A DNA stretch of 64,000 nt, taken from Nitrospira sp. (GTDB taxonomy: Bacteria > Nitrospirota > Nitrospiria > Nitrospirales > Nitrospiraceae). A program made the position numbers and the translations under genes. The number at the start of each line of letters is the position of its first letter. Position 1 is the first letter of the stretch. Shown piece by piece: positions 16,219 through 26,132 of the stretch. The notes under the pieces are model-generated. The model saw only the letters and a list, made by a program, of their open reading frames with translations, was not told the DNA's origin and searched no databases. The DNA lies in NCBI GenBank assembly GCA_022226935.1, contig CP092081.1, positions 273,049 to 337,048 on the forward strand, read 5' to 3'.

Positions 16219-17433
16219 ATGAAACGATACCGATTCAAAATGTTCATTGTCTTGGCGATTCTCTGCGGGATGTCTGAACTGGCCAATGCGGCATGTAGTC
16301 AGACCCTCAGCCCAGGTGCCGCCGTTGCATCAACGATTGCATCGGCGGCTGCAGGGTCCACCATCTGCCTGAATCCAGGGAGTTATGGCAGCGTCACTCT
16401 CGGCAGCTTTACGAAGAGCCCACCCGTGATAGTTCAATCTGTTACCGCCCTAGGCGCATCGATGGGGCTACGGGCACAGAATGGGGCGAATGGCGTGACA
16501 TTTGACGGTATTGACTTTAGCAGTGGTGGAGGCACAATTTCGGGCAGCTCCACGAAGAATATTACGATCAAAAATAGCGCATTTGGCGCCAATCAGCTCG
16601 TGATTCTGACAACTAACTTTAACAACAATAACATTCTCATCGACCACAATACCTTCGGAGCATATTTCGCATCAGGATATGAAGGACGACTTCATATTAC
16701 GTGGGGGGCTGGCGCACCTGGCTCGACCCCTTCTGGCGTGACCGTCTCGAATAATACCTTTGGCCCCGGTGGGTGCTCCGATGGTATTCAGATCGGTGCC
16801 CGTAACGTCATGGTAGGGCCGGGAAATATCTTCACCGGAATCGTGCAAGGCAGTTGTGCAGCCCATGTAGATGCCATCCAAGGATACGGGCAAGGCTACA
16901 CGACCGTCACCGGAAATTATTTCGTGAATAATTCCGTCGATCTCGGTTTCTATGATGGCGGTACGAGCGAAGTGTTCACCAACAATGTCATTGAGAATGC
17001 CTCGAGCAACGGGGTCTCTGTGCAATGCGGTACCATCAGCGATCCACTTTTCGAACACAATACCCTTAAGAATTCCACCGCCAATTTCAATGGGAAACCG
17101 GAGAACGGCCCATCCACCAACTTGGTCTTGCGGAATAATATATTCTTGGGGTCTAGCCGTGTGAATTTGACTCAAAACGGGACACCTGCTTGCACCAATT
17201 GCACCGTAACAACCAATCTTTTTCAAACCTCGACTATCGCCAGTGGTAGCAATAACCTCATCGGATTACCCACCTTCGTGGGCGGCACCTCGCCCAATAC
17301 CTGGGCGGCTTACCAACTGGCTTCTGGCTCGCTCGGAAAGAATGCAGGTAGTGATGGAAAAGATATGGGCATCATGGGTACTGGAACTATCTCCCCTCCC
17401 CCGCCGGCACCAACCAATCTGCAAGTGAAGTGA
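16219..17433 (+). CDS. Secreted right-handed beta-helix protein
   Basis: This 404-residue protein has a signal peptide (residues 1-25, ending NAACS). It is followed by many short Asn/Gly-rich turns such as NITIKNSAFG, NILIDHNTFG, VTVSNNTFGPGG and LVLRNNIFLG, the pattern of a right-handed parallel beta-helix (pectate lyase-like or alginate-epimerase-like folds). It ends with a Pro stretch and APTNLQVK, which looks like the first strand of an FnIII domain cut short. It is the only plus-strand gene inside the polysaccharide locus and converges on the Wzy-like gene with six bases between stops. A polysaccharide-binding, lyase or epimerase role is possible but not shown. Confidence 0.8.
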   Translation: MKRYRFKMFIVLAILCGMSELANAACSQTLSPGAAVASTIASAAAGSTICLNPGSYGSVTLGSFTKSPPVIVQSVTALGASMGLRAQNGANGVTFDGIDFSSGGGTISGSSTKNITIKNSAFGANQLVILTTNFNNNNILIDHNTFGAYFASGYEGRLHITWGAGAPGSTPSGVTVSNNTFGPGGCSDGIQIGARNVMVGPGNIFTGIVQGSCAAHVDAIQGYGQGYTTVTGNYFVNNSVDLGFYDGGTSEVFTNNVIENASSNGVSVQCGTISDPLFEHNTLKNSTANFNGKPENGPSTNLVLRNNIFLGSSRVNLTQNGTPACTNCTVTTNLFQTSTIASGSNNLIGLPTFVGGTSPNTWAAYQLASGSLGKNAGSDGKDMGIMGTGTISPPPPAPTNLQVK

Positions 17434-17439
17434 TGGCGG

Positions 17440-18777
17440 TTACGTTGAGAACTCTATAGTTCCTGAACTTTCCCAGTGTTGGGATTCATATGCCGTCTCT
17501 GGTCCCGCTTGGGATAGGATCGCATTTGCACCAATGATGAAGTACCAGAAGAGAACCATTTGGTCAAAATAGGATACGGAAAAAAATGATACAACATGGC
17601 CGAGTACTGTGCAGCCCATAGACCAGATAAAGAATCGCTCCTGAATGGAAAAGCGGGCTTCATCACGAACGGCTGAACCGCTAGCTGTAAAGCATTTAAC
17701 GATGAGCCAAATGAATAAGAACAATGCGAGAACGCCGCCGCTCACTCCTTGCGCAACATAGTGGTTGACGATGTCTACCATATTAGGATTACCGGTAATA
17801 CCGCTCTCCATCCAGTGTCTTGTGTAAGCCGTGCCGCTAAGCCACCACTCGTCAAAGTGAATGATGGCTGCATTAATCAAGGCTGAGCGATACCAACCTC
17901 CTCCTCCCGTTATATCGCTAATACGCGCTATGAAGAACCATACCGGATCCTTCATGTAGATATGTAATGCGACGAAGAACACTGCGATTCCCCACCGGAT
18001 GGCTCTCACATAGGCCCTCAAGTACCAACAGGCTAATCCCACACTCCCTGCAAGAAAAGCCAGAAAAGGACCACTCGATGATGCGGTAAGAATGATGACC
18101 ATAGCTGCCCCAAATGCCAACGTTGCGAGTACACGGTTGCGGGTACTGTAAACCATCAATCCCACAAAAAGCGGCAAAGCAGTCGCGCCAAATGTTCCTG
18201 CGAGGATGGAATGTTTGAAGGGGCCTTGACTACGGATACGCCCATTACGAATCTCTGAAAATGTCGGCACTCCACCCAGATAAGAAAAAGGGTTTTTGCC
18301 GGTCATATGCTCGACCATAAAAATGAATGCAAGAGGAATAATCATGATGCCGAGCATCTTCACGTTAAGAACAACGTCATCTAAATCTCGTATCAACGCC
18401 CGTACAATCAGATAAATACCAAGACCATCGTAAACACTGCCAAGACAACCGATGAGGTTTATATTTTCGCCGTTAAATAGGGCCGAAATAAAGGCGCTGC
18501 TAAAAAGCCAAGCCAAGAAAACCTTATCGATCGGATTCAGCCTTATACTGAACATCTCCTTTCTGACAAAAATCCTGAGGATGCCCAAAGAGATGAGGAT
18601 TCTGATGATGTTGAAATGGACCCCGGATATTATTAAGGCCTGTGCCAGTGACATGTAGCAACCAGCTATCAGGAGCGGAACAAATGCATACCGTCGCGGC
18701 AATACAAACCAGATAAAACCCATACCCAACGTGATGATAAGGCTGATTTCAGTTATGGTGCTTTCTTGTGGTTCCAT
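17440..18777 (-). CDS. O-antigen ligase/polymerase-like membrane protein (Wzy/WaaL type)
   Basis: This 445-residue protein has about eleven hydrophobic helices and a long loop with SQGPFKHSILAGTFGATALP and ILTASSSGPFLAFLAG, the pattern of the Wzy_C/O-antigen ligase family. In this locus it would polymerise the lipid-linked repeat units in the periplasm or ligate the chain. No good Shine-Dalgarno precedes the ATG. Polymerase and ligase cannot be separated by sequence alone. Confidence 0.85.
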   Translation of the reverse strand: MEPQESTITEISLIITLGMGFIWFVLPRRYAFVPLLIAGCYMSLAQALIISGVHFNIIRILISLGILRIFVRKEMFSIRLNPIDKVFLAWLFSSAFISALFNGENINLIGCLGSVYDGLGIYLIVRALIRDLDDVVLNVKMLGIMIIPLAFIFMVEHMTGKNPFSYLGGVPTFSEIRNGRIRSQGPFKHSILAGTFGATALPLFVGLMVYSTRNRVLATLAFGAAMVIILTASSSGPFLAFLAGSVGLACWYLRAYVRAIRWGIAVFFVALHIYMKDPVWFFIARISDITGGGGWYRSALINAAIIHFDEWWLSGTAYTRHWMESGITGNPNMVDIVNHYVAQGVSGGVLALFLFIWLIVKCFTASGSAVRDEARFSIQERFFIWSMGCTVLGHVVSFFSVSYFDQMVLFWYFIIGANAILSQAGPETAYESQHWESSGTIEFST

Positions 18778-19009
18778 GTAAGTAAAATGGTTTACTCAAC
18801 GCCCTTTTGGAACTTATTTCTTCTTTATTTGAGAACCAGCACGCAGGTTGGAACTGCAATATAATCTAAGTATTTCCAGGGCTCTCCAATTCGCCTCAAT
18901 ACGTGTAGATGAGAATTCCACCTGCCAGAGGCATTTGCCAAGTACACAGATGGTTAGTGCTGGAACATTCTCTGACCGAGAAGACACCAGATTCTTCAAG
19001 GTATGCCAT

Positions 19010-19780
19010 CTACCCGATCTTCGCGAATATATCCCCGTAAATTCGGTGTGGGGAATGAAATCCAGTTCCGGTTCCGGAAAGTTCAGTCAGTGATTGTTTC
19101 AGTACGTCCGCTTCTACCCAGGAGGGAAGTTCAAATCGCTGCGGGTCTTGTATTGCATAATTGAATAGCGCACCGCCAAACTGGTCTTTTGCCAAGCATC
19201 GAAATGTTGAAGCGAGGTCTCCAGTATTGAATTCAAATGAGAGGAGTTTTGGGAATACGCTCAGTCCGTCAAGAACCGATTCCTCGAAACCCTCCACGTC
19301 TATCTTGATGAAGGCCGGCATGCCGTACTCAGAAACTAGATCATTCAAGGTGAGCATAGCGACCTGCATTTTTCGAGAAGAGATTGTGTTCGGAATCCAG
19401 TCGTTACGCACAGAGGAGATGTCGTCTCTATCATCCGAGACATTTAGCGTAACAAGTCCCGCCTTGGGCCCCATGACGGCGTTCAAAACGGTAATTGGCA
19501 AATCGTGATAGGAAATCTCGATGTGGCGAATGCAATCTCGGTTCGGTTCGATTGCGATTACCTGATGGCCGAGTGAAGCGAATAACGCTGACAGCATCCC
19601 AACGTGTGCTCCCACATCGAAGACTAGCCCTTCCGGAGGTAAAAGCGCTGCATAAAACTCCCTCATATTTCTTAGATGTTCACGCTTTTGAGGGTGCAGC
19701 GCAGTATTCATCAATCGTCCAAAGCGGTGCATGCCAAGCACCCAAAGGCCCTCTTCAACCCTTCTTCGAGATCGTCTCAT
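19010..19780 (-). CDS. FkbM-family SAM-dependent methyltransferase
   Basis: The 256-residue protein has the class I methyltransferase motif LVFDVGAHVGMLSALFASLG, VIAIEPN as motif II, and the FkbM hallmark FIKIDVEGFEESVLDGL. Members O-methylate sugars or other small groups. GGGAG lies five bases before the ATG. It probably decorates the exopolysaccharide. It is separated from the Wzy-like gene by 232 bases with no recognised content. Confidence 0.87.
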   Translation of the reverse strand: MRRSRRRVEEGLWVLGMHRFGRLMNTALHPQKREHLRNMREFYAALLPPEGLVFDVGAHVGMLSALFASLGHQVIAIEPNRDCIRHIEISYHDLPITVLNAVMGPKAGLVTLNVSDDRDDISSVRNDWIPNTISSRKMQVAMLTLNDLVSEYGMPAFIKIDVEGFEESVLDGLSVFPKLLSFEFNTGDLASTFRCLAKDQFGGALFNYAIQDPQRFELPSWVEADVLKQSLTELSGTGTGFHSPHRIYGDIFAKIG

Positions 19781-19873
19781 GGAAACTCCCTTCTAGTTCT
19801 CAAAGACCGTCTTCCTAATCTCGATAAGACCACTAGCAGTTCGAAGAACACGCGAGAGAGGATGCTGGCCGAA

Positions 19874-19984
19874 CCCCAATCAACCATTAAAGCTAAAGCG
19901 TGGCGGATCGACGATGAACATCGGTAGGATGAAAACCTGGGAGATTTCACGCCGGAGGAATGTGCTGACCAGGTGATCACATAA
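19874..19984 (+). pseudogene. IS3 orfB C-terminal scrap
   Basis: The plus strand reads AKAWRIDDEHR, an in-frame TAG, then DENLGDFTPEECADQVIT. This matches the end of many IS3 OrfB transposases (KIEAWRxDYNxxRPHSSLGxLTPEEFA). Only the tail remains and the RPH segment is mutated to a stop. It is a relic of a third IS3-type insertion, on the opposite strand to the polysaccharide genes. Confidence 0.65.
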
Positions 19985-20005
19985 GCTTCGCCCCTACAGG
20001 TTTTT

Positions 20006-21898
20006 TCAAGACTGGTCGATGAAGCATCGGTGCCACAGTTCAAGAACTATCAACAAGAATATTTCCTTTGAATGTATTCGTCTTTTACTGCTCGCCGCAA
20101 GCATGCCGGCAATGGCTCCTCGCTGAAAATATCCTCTATTGAGAGTCCTTTGGTCGAGTAACAGGTCCTGGACATAATCTTTGAGGTCATTTGCCAGCCA
20201 ATGTTCATAAGGAATCGGAAATCCTGTCTTCTTACGGCACAGGATCTCCGGAGGGATCCGTCCTTCAAACGCCTTTTTGAGGATGTATTTTGTGGTAGCC
20301 CCTTTAAGTTTGAATTCCGATGGGAGCGATGCAGCATATTCCAACACAGTGTGATCTAAAAGAGGAACTCGCAATTCAATCGAGTTTGCCATCGTCATCC
20401 GGTCCGCTTTGACGAGCAAGTCGTCTGGCAACCAGGTTTTTGAATCGATATAGAGCATCTGATTCAAGACATCGAGATTTTTAATGTTGGCAAATAACGC
20501 TTTTCGATAATGATCCAGTTCACCGTTATCGGCCGTCAAATTTAAAATGTTCGAATCATAGAGGTTATTTGTATTTTTATTAAAGAATGTGAATGGGTTT
20601 GAAGTCCGGCCGAAATAATATTCTTGAAACTCCATCCTCATAAGCTGACCGTACTGATTGAACCTGCCGAAAGTGTCGCCTTGTGCCAGGAATGAAGCGA
20701 ACTGTCCCAAAATCCGTTTGAAGGGACCTGCTACTTTCTTGATATTTTCCAACCAAACGAGATTGCGATAATTCTGGTATCCCGCAAATGCCTCATCGCC
20801 ACCTTCCCCGGAGATCAGCACCTTGACGTGGTCCTTAGCCAATTTAGAAACATAATATAGGGCAATGCCAGGGGGCTCACAGACAGGCTCCTCCATATGC
20901 CAAACGTAACCAGGAAGGAATTCTCTGAATTCATTGGCGGTCATGGAAAGGTCATAATGATCCGTCCCAAACTTTTTAGCGGCAATTCCCGCATAATACC
21001 TTTCGTCCGCGAAACCTGCTCCTTCGAATCCGATGGTAAACGTTTTAATTTGTCTGTCGGTCTCTTCTACGGCAAAGCTCAGCAACGCAGTGGAATCAAC
21101 TCCACCACTCAGCAGAAAACCGACCGGCACATCGCTGATCATATGATCCCGCACAGATTGCTTTATGATCCCGACCAGCTTTTCCTCAGCCTCCTTTACC
21201 GTTAAATTACTTTGTGGCGCTGAGAACGAGAGATCCCAGTATTCTCTGTCAACGCACTTACCGCTTCTCACTGTGAGACAGTGACCGGGAAGAAGCCTCT
21301 TTACCCCTTTCAGGAGAGTATCCTCACCGGGAATGTAGTAATAGGCCAGGAGAAGCCTTAGTCCGTTGAGATCGACTTCCCGCGAGACCACATTGTCGGC
21401 GAGGATAGATTTGATCTCTGAACCGAATACAAGACACTCATCGTTCATAAAGTAATAAAGCGGTTTTATCCCCACTCTGTCTCGCGCAAGGATTAGCGTT
21501 TCGCTCGTTTCGTCCCAAAGAGCGATCGCAAACATTCCCCGTAGCTTGGAGACAAAATCCTCACCATAATCTTCATACAGATGAACGATGACTTCTGTGT
21601 CAGTATGGGTTTTGAAAGTATGGCCTCGTCTTAAACATTCATTCCTGAGCTCGCGAAAGTTATAGATCTCTCCATTGAACACCACCCACACGGTGCCATT
21701 CTCATTGGAGAGAGGTTGTTTGCCCGTCTGAAGATCAATAATCGACAGTCGCCCGTGCCCGAACCCTATTTTACGGGACGTATATATCCCGGAATCGTCG
21801 GGCCCTCGATACATCATGGCCGAACTCATTCTGCTGATGAGCGTCGGATCCACAGGCGCATCCTCTTTCAGCAGCAATTTTCCGCAAATACCACACAT
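20006..21898 (-). CDS. asnB: Asparagine synthase (glutamine-hydrolysing)
   Basis: This 630-residue enzyme has Cys2 as the N-terminal glutaminase nucleophile (MCGICGK), the PPi-loop LSGGVDSTAL in the synthase half and the ISGEGGDEAFAGY block. It makes asparagine from aspartate and glutamine, or amidates a related acid. AsnB homologues are common in exopolysaccharide/PEP-CTERM loci, where they may amidate uronic acid residues; the uronate-type genes here make that plausible. AAAGGA precedes the ATG. Confidence 0.92.
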   Translation of the reverse strand: MCGICGKLLLKEDAPVDPTLISRMSSAMMYRGPDDSGIYTSRKIGFGHGRLSIIDLQTGKQPLSNENGTVWVVFNGEIYNFRELRNECLRRGHTFKTHTDTEVIVHLYEDYGEDFVSKLRGMFAIALWDETSETLILARDRVGIKPLYYFMNDECLVFGSEIKSILADNVVSREVDLNGLRLLLAYYYIPGEDTLLKGVKRLLPGHCLTVRSGKCVDREYWDLSFSAPQSNLTVKEAEEKLVGIIKQSVRDHMISDVPVGFLLSGGVDSTALLSFAVEETDRQIKTFTIGFEGAGFADERYYAGIAAKKFGTDHYDLSMTANEFREFLPGYVWHMEEPVCEPPGIALYYVSKLAKDHVKVLISGEGGDEAFAGYQNYRNLVWLENIKKVAGPFKRILGQFASFLAQGDTFGRFNQYGQLMRMEFQEYYFGRTSNPFTFFNKNTNNLYDSNILNLTADNGELDHYRKALFANIKNLDVLNQMLYIDSKTWLPDDLLVKADRMTMANSIELRVPLLDHTVLEYAASLPSEFKLKGATTKYILKKAFEGRIPPEILCRKKTGFPIPYEHWLANDLKDYVQDLLLDQRTLNRGYFQRGAIAGMLAASSKRRIHSKEIFLLIVLELWHRCFIDQS

Positions 21899-22000
21899 GC
21901 TCGACAGTCCTTTAAACCGATTTTTGCACTGGAAGAATTCACGTGAACTGCTTGGGGATTGACGGCACTCAAAGGGAAGCAGGAGAAGGTGCGACTAAGT

Positions 22001-22330
22001 TCAGGCAACAGAGTTATGATCGTTCCGCTGAATCTTTCCCTTATATGTTGCCGCGCAGGCCAAGCCCACGAGGTCAAGGGCGAGAAATAAAAAGGATGGG
22101 CCTTCCGGCACGTTAGCGGGTTCTGTCACATTAAAGGTAAGGTTATCAATTGTCATGAAGTCAAAACCGGTATCCGTACCAAGGACACAGCAGAGATTGG
22201 AGTCGATTATGGAAAAAATGACTCCCGAAATGTTAGCCCAACCAGGACCTGAAAAAGCTAAACTTACCCACGATCCAAGAACGAGATCCTGCTCAACGCG
22301 CCCATTTTTCAATTCCGAGCGTCCAACGAA
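22001..22330 (-). pseudogene. Decayed PEP-CTERM protein gene, 3' part only
   Basis: The frame reads GFDFMTIDNLTFNVTEPANV then PEGPSFLFLALDLVGLACAA and TYKGK. This is a PEP-CTERM tail preceded by the DxxxFNV strand typical of such cargo, but the invariant PEP is PEG and the terminal basic cluster is weak. No signal peptide exists; the frame runs back into the 3' end of the overlapping glycosyltransferase gene. It is best read as a truncated, degenerating cargo gene. Confidence 0.6.
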
Positions 22331-23237
22331 TGATGCTTTTCCACTTAACAAGTGAGGATCTGGATGATGATTTACTTTCTCCGAACAGGGAAACCACATA
22401 CGCCAACGATAACAACCCGCACCTCAGGACACCACTTAGCAGCATCGCCAGTTTATACATGTGGGCGTAAGGTTTGCCTCTCGTCTTCTTAAGAAATTTG
22501 AATATGGACTCCCGCATCTGGATATTGGCGTACGAATTTTCCTTCCGCTGATTTGAACTTCCCCCGCCGTGATGAACAACTGAAAAAGCACCAGTGTAAT
22601 AATTTGAATATCCGGCCTCGCGCACCTTGTAACAAAGGTCGAGATCTTCCGTGTACATAAAATACTCGGAGCTGAATCTTCCAACCTCTTCAAATACTGT
22701 CTTCTTAATCATCAGACAGGCTCCCGAAATGACCTGCACCCGCACTGGGTTCTCACCCATGTAGTTTATTCGTCCAGTAGTGAGAACGGGAAGCCATCGG
22801 TTTACCACGTCAGAGTCCAACATCTGATTGAAGACGGTAGGAAACGCTTGCACGCAGCTTGTTTGAACCGATCCATCAGAATTAAGCAGTCTGCATCCTA
22901 AAACCCCGGCACGCGGGAGATGCCTAATAAGAGACGCCATGCCTTGGATAGCACCATCGACGATCTCAGTATCTGGATTTAAAAAGAGAAGATACTCCCC
23001 TCTCGACTTCTCCGATCCCAGATTGTTGGCTTTTGCAAACCCTAGATTATCTTCGCTCTGAATGAAGCATACATTGGGGAATTCGTTAAGAATGATTTCC
23101 GCGCAGGAATCAAATGACCCATTATCAATAACGATCGTCTCAAGCTCTATACCAGGAAGATTCTCAGGTAACGACTGGAGGCACTTCCGGACATATTCGG
23201 CTGAGTTCCAATTTATGATAATTATCGAAAGGTCCAT
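22293..23237 (-). CDS. Family 2 glycosyltransferase (rhamnosyltransferase-like)
   Basis: The 314-residue protein is a GT-A fold enzyme of the WbbL-like branch: SIIIINWNSAEYVRKCLQSL at the N-terminus, VIDNGSFD, LFLNPDTEI as the DxD-type motif, and YFMYTEDLDLCYKVREAG as the acceptor/base segment. A C-terminal hydrophobic stretch (MLLSGVLRCGLLSLAYVVSL) may contact the membrane. It would add one sugar to the lipid-linked repeat unit on the cytoplasmic face. The donor is not predictable. Confidence 0.88.
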   Translation of the reverse strand: MDLSIIIINWNSAEYVRKCLQSLPENLPGIELETIVIDNGSFDSCAEIILNEFPNVCFIQSEDNLGFAKANNLGSEKSRGEYLLFLNPDTEIVDGAIQGMASLIRHLPRAGVLGCRLLNSDGSVQTSCVQAFPTVFNQMLDSDVVNRWLPVLTTGRINYMGENPVRVQVISGACLMIKKTVFEEVGRFSSEYFMYTEDLDLCYKVREAGYSNYYTGAFSVVHHGGGSSNQRKENSYANIQMRESIFKFLKKTRGKPYAHMYKLAMLLSGVLRCGLLSLAYVVSLFGESKSSSRSSLVKWKSIIRWTLGIEKWAR

Positions 23238-23296
23238 TATTGTAGTTCGTCGGTTCTGCTGATGATTGACCGGGGGTTAGTTTCGTTCGGCCTCTC

Positions 23297-24949
23297 TTAG
23301 AGGAATCGTCTGAGAACGGGGGCCAGTCTGTCTCTCGCCTCTGTAAGTTGCCTTCGCGCCACAGGCCAAAAAGGAAGGCCGGGAGCAGCTTTCTGATCAA
23401 AGAGAGGTAAAGCGGGGGGCTTCAGGGAAATTTCGATCTCTTTTCCAGGCCGCACAGAGATGGGTTCATCCGTAAGTTGATATGTCCATTCCGAACCGTC
23501 ACTTTTGGCTTTCCATGCAACAGGCATACATTCCACTTGCTGCCACAGCGGTCGCTCCACCAATATATGGCTGATCCCATCTGGCATGCGGATCTCTGCG
23601 CGTCTCGTGAGCATTCTTATCCGAAGGATATTTCCTTCCACCTTTTGTGCATAATGCGCCCTGCAGATTCCCTTCATGTCAGACCAATGAACCGTTCCCA
23701 GGGAGTTGATAAATCCTGCCAGTTCTGAAAAAAGCTCAAGCCCATCTGCGAGATCATGGTGGTGGCCCACGGGAATAATTGGCTGACCCAGTAAGGCGGC
23801 CACGAGTATGCTATTTTGACAAGTCTTCGAAATTCGAAACCTTGGGATCACCACCAGCCCTGCAATAATGTCAGCAGGCATCACACCAAGAGTTTGGACC
23901 CAGGGAGCCTGCCGGTTATAGTGATATAGCGACCCCGTTGAGATGGAAACAGCCTCAAATCCCAATTGTGCCATTTGAGCAAGTGCTCTCTCGCTGCATG
24001 CTCCGTGTGGAGGAGCCATCACTTTTGAGACGTCCACACCATAACAGCGTTCGAATTCGGCGATTCGGCTAAGGGCCTGCCCTAAATTATCGCTGATACC
24101 TTGGTCGATATAAGGTCTGGCCAATTCCTGTGCTACATGGTTATTCCCATGGATCAGCAAGGATAGTTGATGGTGGTACTTCCGAAATAACAACGCTGTC
24201 GGTTTGTGGACAAACCACGCATCCAGTGGAATGGTTGCGAAGCTGACGTGGTAGTTATGCGTTTGCGCGTGTGTCGCGATTTTGGCGAAATCAACGAAAC
24301 CATAGGTTCGCCAGTGCAAGTTGGGATCGTCAAGCATGAAACAGGCTTGTAACGGCGGTTGCTCCCAGCTGTGATCCGCTGTCAACGCACGCAAAAAAAT
24401 TACAAATGGCAGCAATGACAGGAATTGGTTTCCATGGAACCGTTGAAATAACGCCTCACCGTCGTTCAATTCTGGAATAGGTGCAACGCTATAGTGATGT
24501 TGCACGCCTGCCGTTTCCTGCATCGCCCAGATCGGTGCTCCTTCTTTCGAGGCGAGCACTTGCATATTGCCTGATAATTGAGGCAAGGCCATCAGGCTAC
24601 TGGCTTCATTGGCAGCGATCTTCCTAGCGGCTAGTATGCGCGGGAGAATTGGGTTACGGGAGAATTCAATAACGGATGATTCCCCACAGGGGACGCGCCG
24701 GCTGCTTTGTACGACTGTGTAGGAGGGACGGTCTCGAGACGTATTGTCATGGTAAAGATCACCATCCGCTTCATGGATAAACCATGCATCAATGCCGGCG
24801 GCCTCGTCAAAAGTCCGTTCCTCAAAGCGCACGCCGACGACCTCCCCGAGGGCGTCAAGCATGTTACGAATGCCCGCAGATTTAAGAGGAGTTGAGATTC
24901 CTATCGTTCTCATATGCTGTTTGTCATCAGGCCTTGCGTTGTCTGACAC
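23297..24949 (-). CDS. Polysaccharide deacetylase-like protein of the locus
   Basis: This 550-residue protein has a NodB-like (CE4) barrel in its middle: FMLDDPNLHW holds the Asp pair, LLIHGNNH the metal-binding His pair, and MAPPHGACSERAL the substrate-groove Arg-equivalent region. The N-terminal 190 residues and C-terminal 130 residues are not recognised. There is no signal peptide, so it would act in the cytoplasm, unlike most polysaccharide deacetylases. The frame opens at GTG 24949; an ATG at 24913 is an alternative. The deacetylase fold is fairly clear; the substrate is unknown. Confidence 0.7.
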   Translation of the reverse strand: MSDNARPDDKQHMRTIGISTPLKSAGIRNMLDALGEVVGVRFEERTFDEAAGIDAWFIHEADGDLYHDNTSRDRPSYTVVQSSRRVPCGESSVIEFSRNPILPRILAARKIAANEASSLMALPQLSGNMQVLASKEGAPIWAMQETAGVQHHYSVAPIPELNDGEALFQRFHGNQFLSLLPFVIFLRALTADHSWEQPPLQACFMLDDPNLHWRTYGFVDFAKIATHAQTHNYHVSFATIPLDAWFVHKPTALLFRKYHHQLSLLIHGNNHVAQELARPYIDQGISDNLGQALSRIAEFERCYGVDVSKVMAPPHGACSERALAQMAQLGFEAVSISTGSLYHYNRQAPWVQTLGVMPADIIAGLVVIPRFRISKTCQNSILVAALLGQPIIPVGHHHDLADGLELFSELAGFINSLGTVHWSDMKGICRAHYAQKVEGNILRIRMLTRRAEIRMPDGISHILVERPLWQQVECMPVAWKAKSDGSEWTYQLTDEPISVRPGKEIEISLKPPALPLFDQKAAPGLPFWPVARRQLTEARDRLAPVLRRFL

Positions 24950-24970
24950 TTTATAAAACCACGCCTCGTG

Positions 24971-25987
24971 CTATTCCCACATCGTCTCTCTCCGCAATAT
25001 CTTGTTCATTTGCTGTTTTCTCAGAAACGTAATGAGTGCCCTATCATCCACTTGCGGTACTCGTTTGAGGTAGCCTGAAACGTAGCCATACCCGATGGCG
25101 AAGGCGCCTATAAGGACGGGTTTATGAAAAACCCGCCGCAAGCATTTCAGGGCCATAAACAATGGATGGTAGCCTGAAATGTAATTTGCTCTTCCGTATT
25201 TGATGCAAGACCGCCACTGTCCATCTGCAGCACCCGTATAACGATAATGGGTGACCTTGAGATCCCGGAATGTTCGTGATTTCCATCCGAGCATATTCGC
25301 CTTTACTTCATCGAGCGTATCCCATCCTGGAGCAACGAGTAAGCCTCCAATCGCATCCCAGCATTCTCTCTTATAAATTTTCGTCGCCCCTCGAACATGA
25401 AAGACTGGATGCTGCTCAGCAAGCAGAGCGCCATTGACCAGGTTGTAAATGAGACCTCCCCCAAGACCCAGATCTGGAGAGTGCTCAAAATATCTGAAGA
25501 CCTTCTCGAAATAATCGCTATCAAAAAAAAGATCACCATCCAGCTTTACAATAAAGTTCCAATCCTGCTCCTTTAACGCACGATAACCAGCGTAAAATGC
25601 TTCTATCACTCCTCCTCCAGCGCTACGAAATCCTCGATTCTCTCTATGCACAACATGAATCCAGGGATACCGGGCAACATATGTATCCACTATAGCCCCG
25701 GTAAGATCCGTAGACCCATCATTTACGATAACCCACTGCGCAGGGAGGGTTGTCTGAGAGGTCACGGACTGTATCGTCTTTTCGATGAACGCTTCTTCAT
25801 CCCGGATAGGCGTAATGATCACATATTTGTGGTTTCGAGACATGGGCGCTATTTCCATTAAATGTGGAGCACCTTCCTGTTGCTCCTGTGCCGAGATTGT
25901 TGGCATTACCCTACCCTCCGCATCGGAACCCGGAGTCAGCTGAGATCTTTCCAGAATACGACCGCCTGACATATGTTGCATCGGCAC
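24971..25987 (-). CDS. Family 2 glycosyltransferase
   Basis: The 338-residue protein has a GT2 domain beginning at about residue 50: YVIITPIRDEEAFIEKTIQS, VIVNDGSTD, then FIVKLDGDLFF as the DxD motif and LGGGLIY. The C-terminal helices (LIGAFAIGYGYVSGYL) may associate with the membrane. About 45 residues before the domain match nothing; an internal ATG (MSRNHK) preceded by GGAAAT could be the true start. It lies 21 bases upstream of the deacetylase-like gene. Confidence 0.85.
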   Translation of the reverse strand: MPMQHMSGGRILERSQLTPGSDAEGRVMPTISAQEQQEGAPHLMEIAPMSRNHKYVIITPIRDEEAFIEKTIQSVTSQTTLPAQWVIVNDGSTDLTGAIVDTYVARYPWIHVVHRENRGFRSAGGGVIEAFYAGYRALKEQDWNFIVKLDGDLFFDSDYFEKVFRYFEHSPDLGLGGGLIYNLVNGALLAEQHPVFHVRGATKIYKRECWDAIGGLLVAPGWDTLDEVKANMLGWKSRTFRDLKVTHYRYTGAADGQWRSCIKYGRANYISGYHPLFMALKCLRRVFHKPVLIGAFAIGYGYVSGYLKRVPQVDDRALITFLRKQQMNKILRRETMWE

Positions 25988-26132
25988 AGTACGAAGGTTC
26001 TGGCTTACATATATAAGAAAGGAACGCGCTGCACACCTGAGGCGGAATGAGTCTCGCGCCCGGAAACTGAGAATCCTTCATTGCCGACTAGGATGGCGAT
26101 TGCAGTAAGAGAAGATAATACGTATATTCAGC

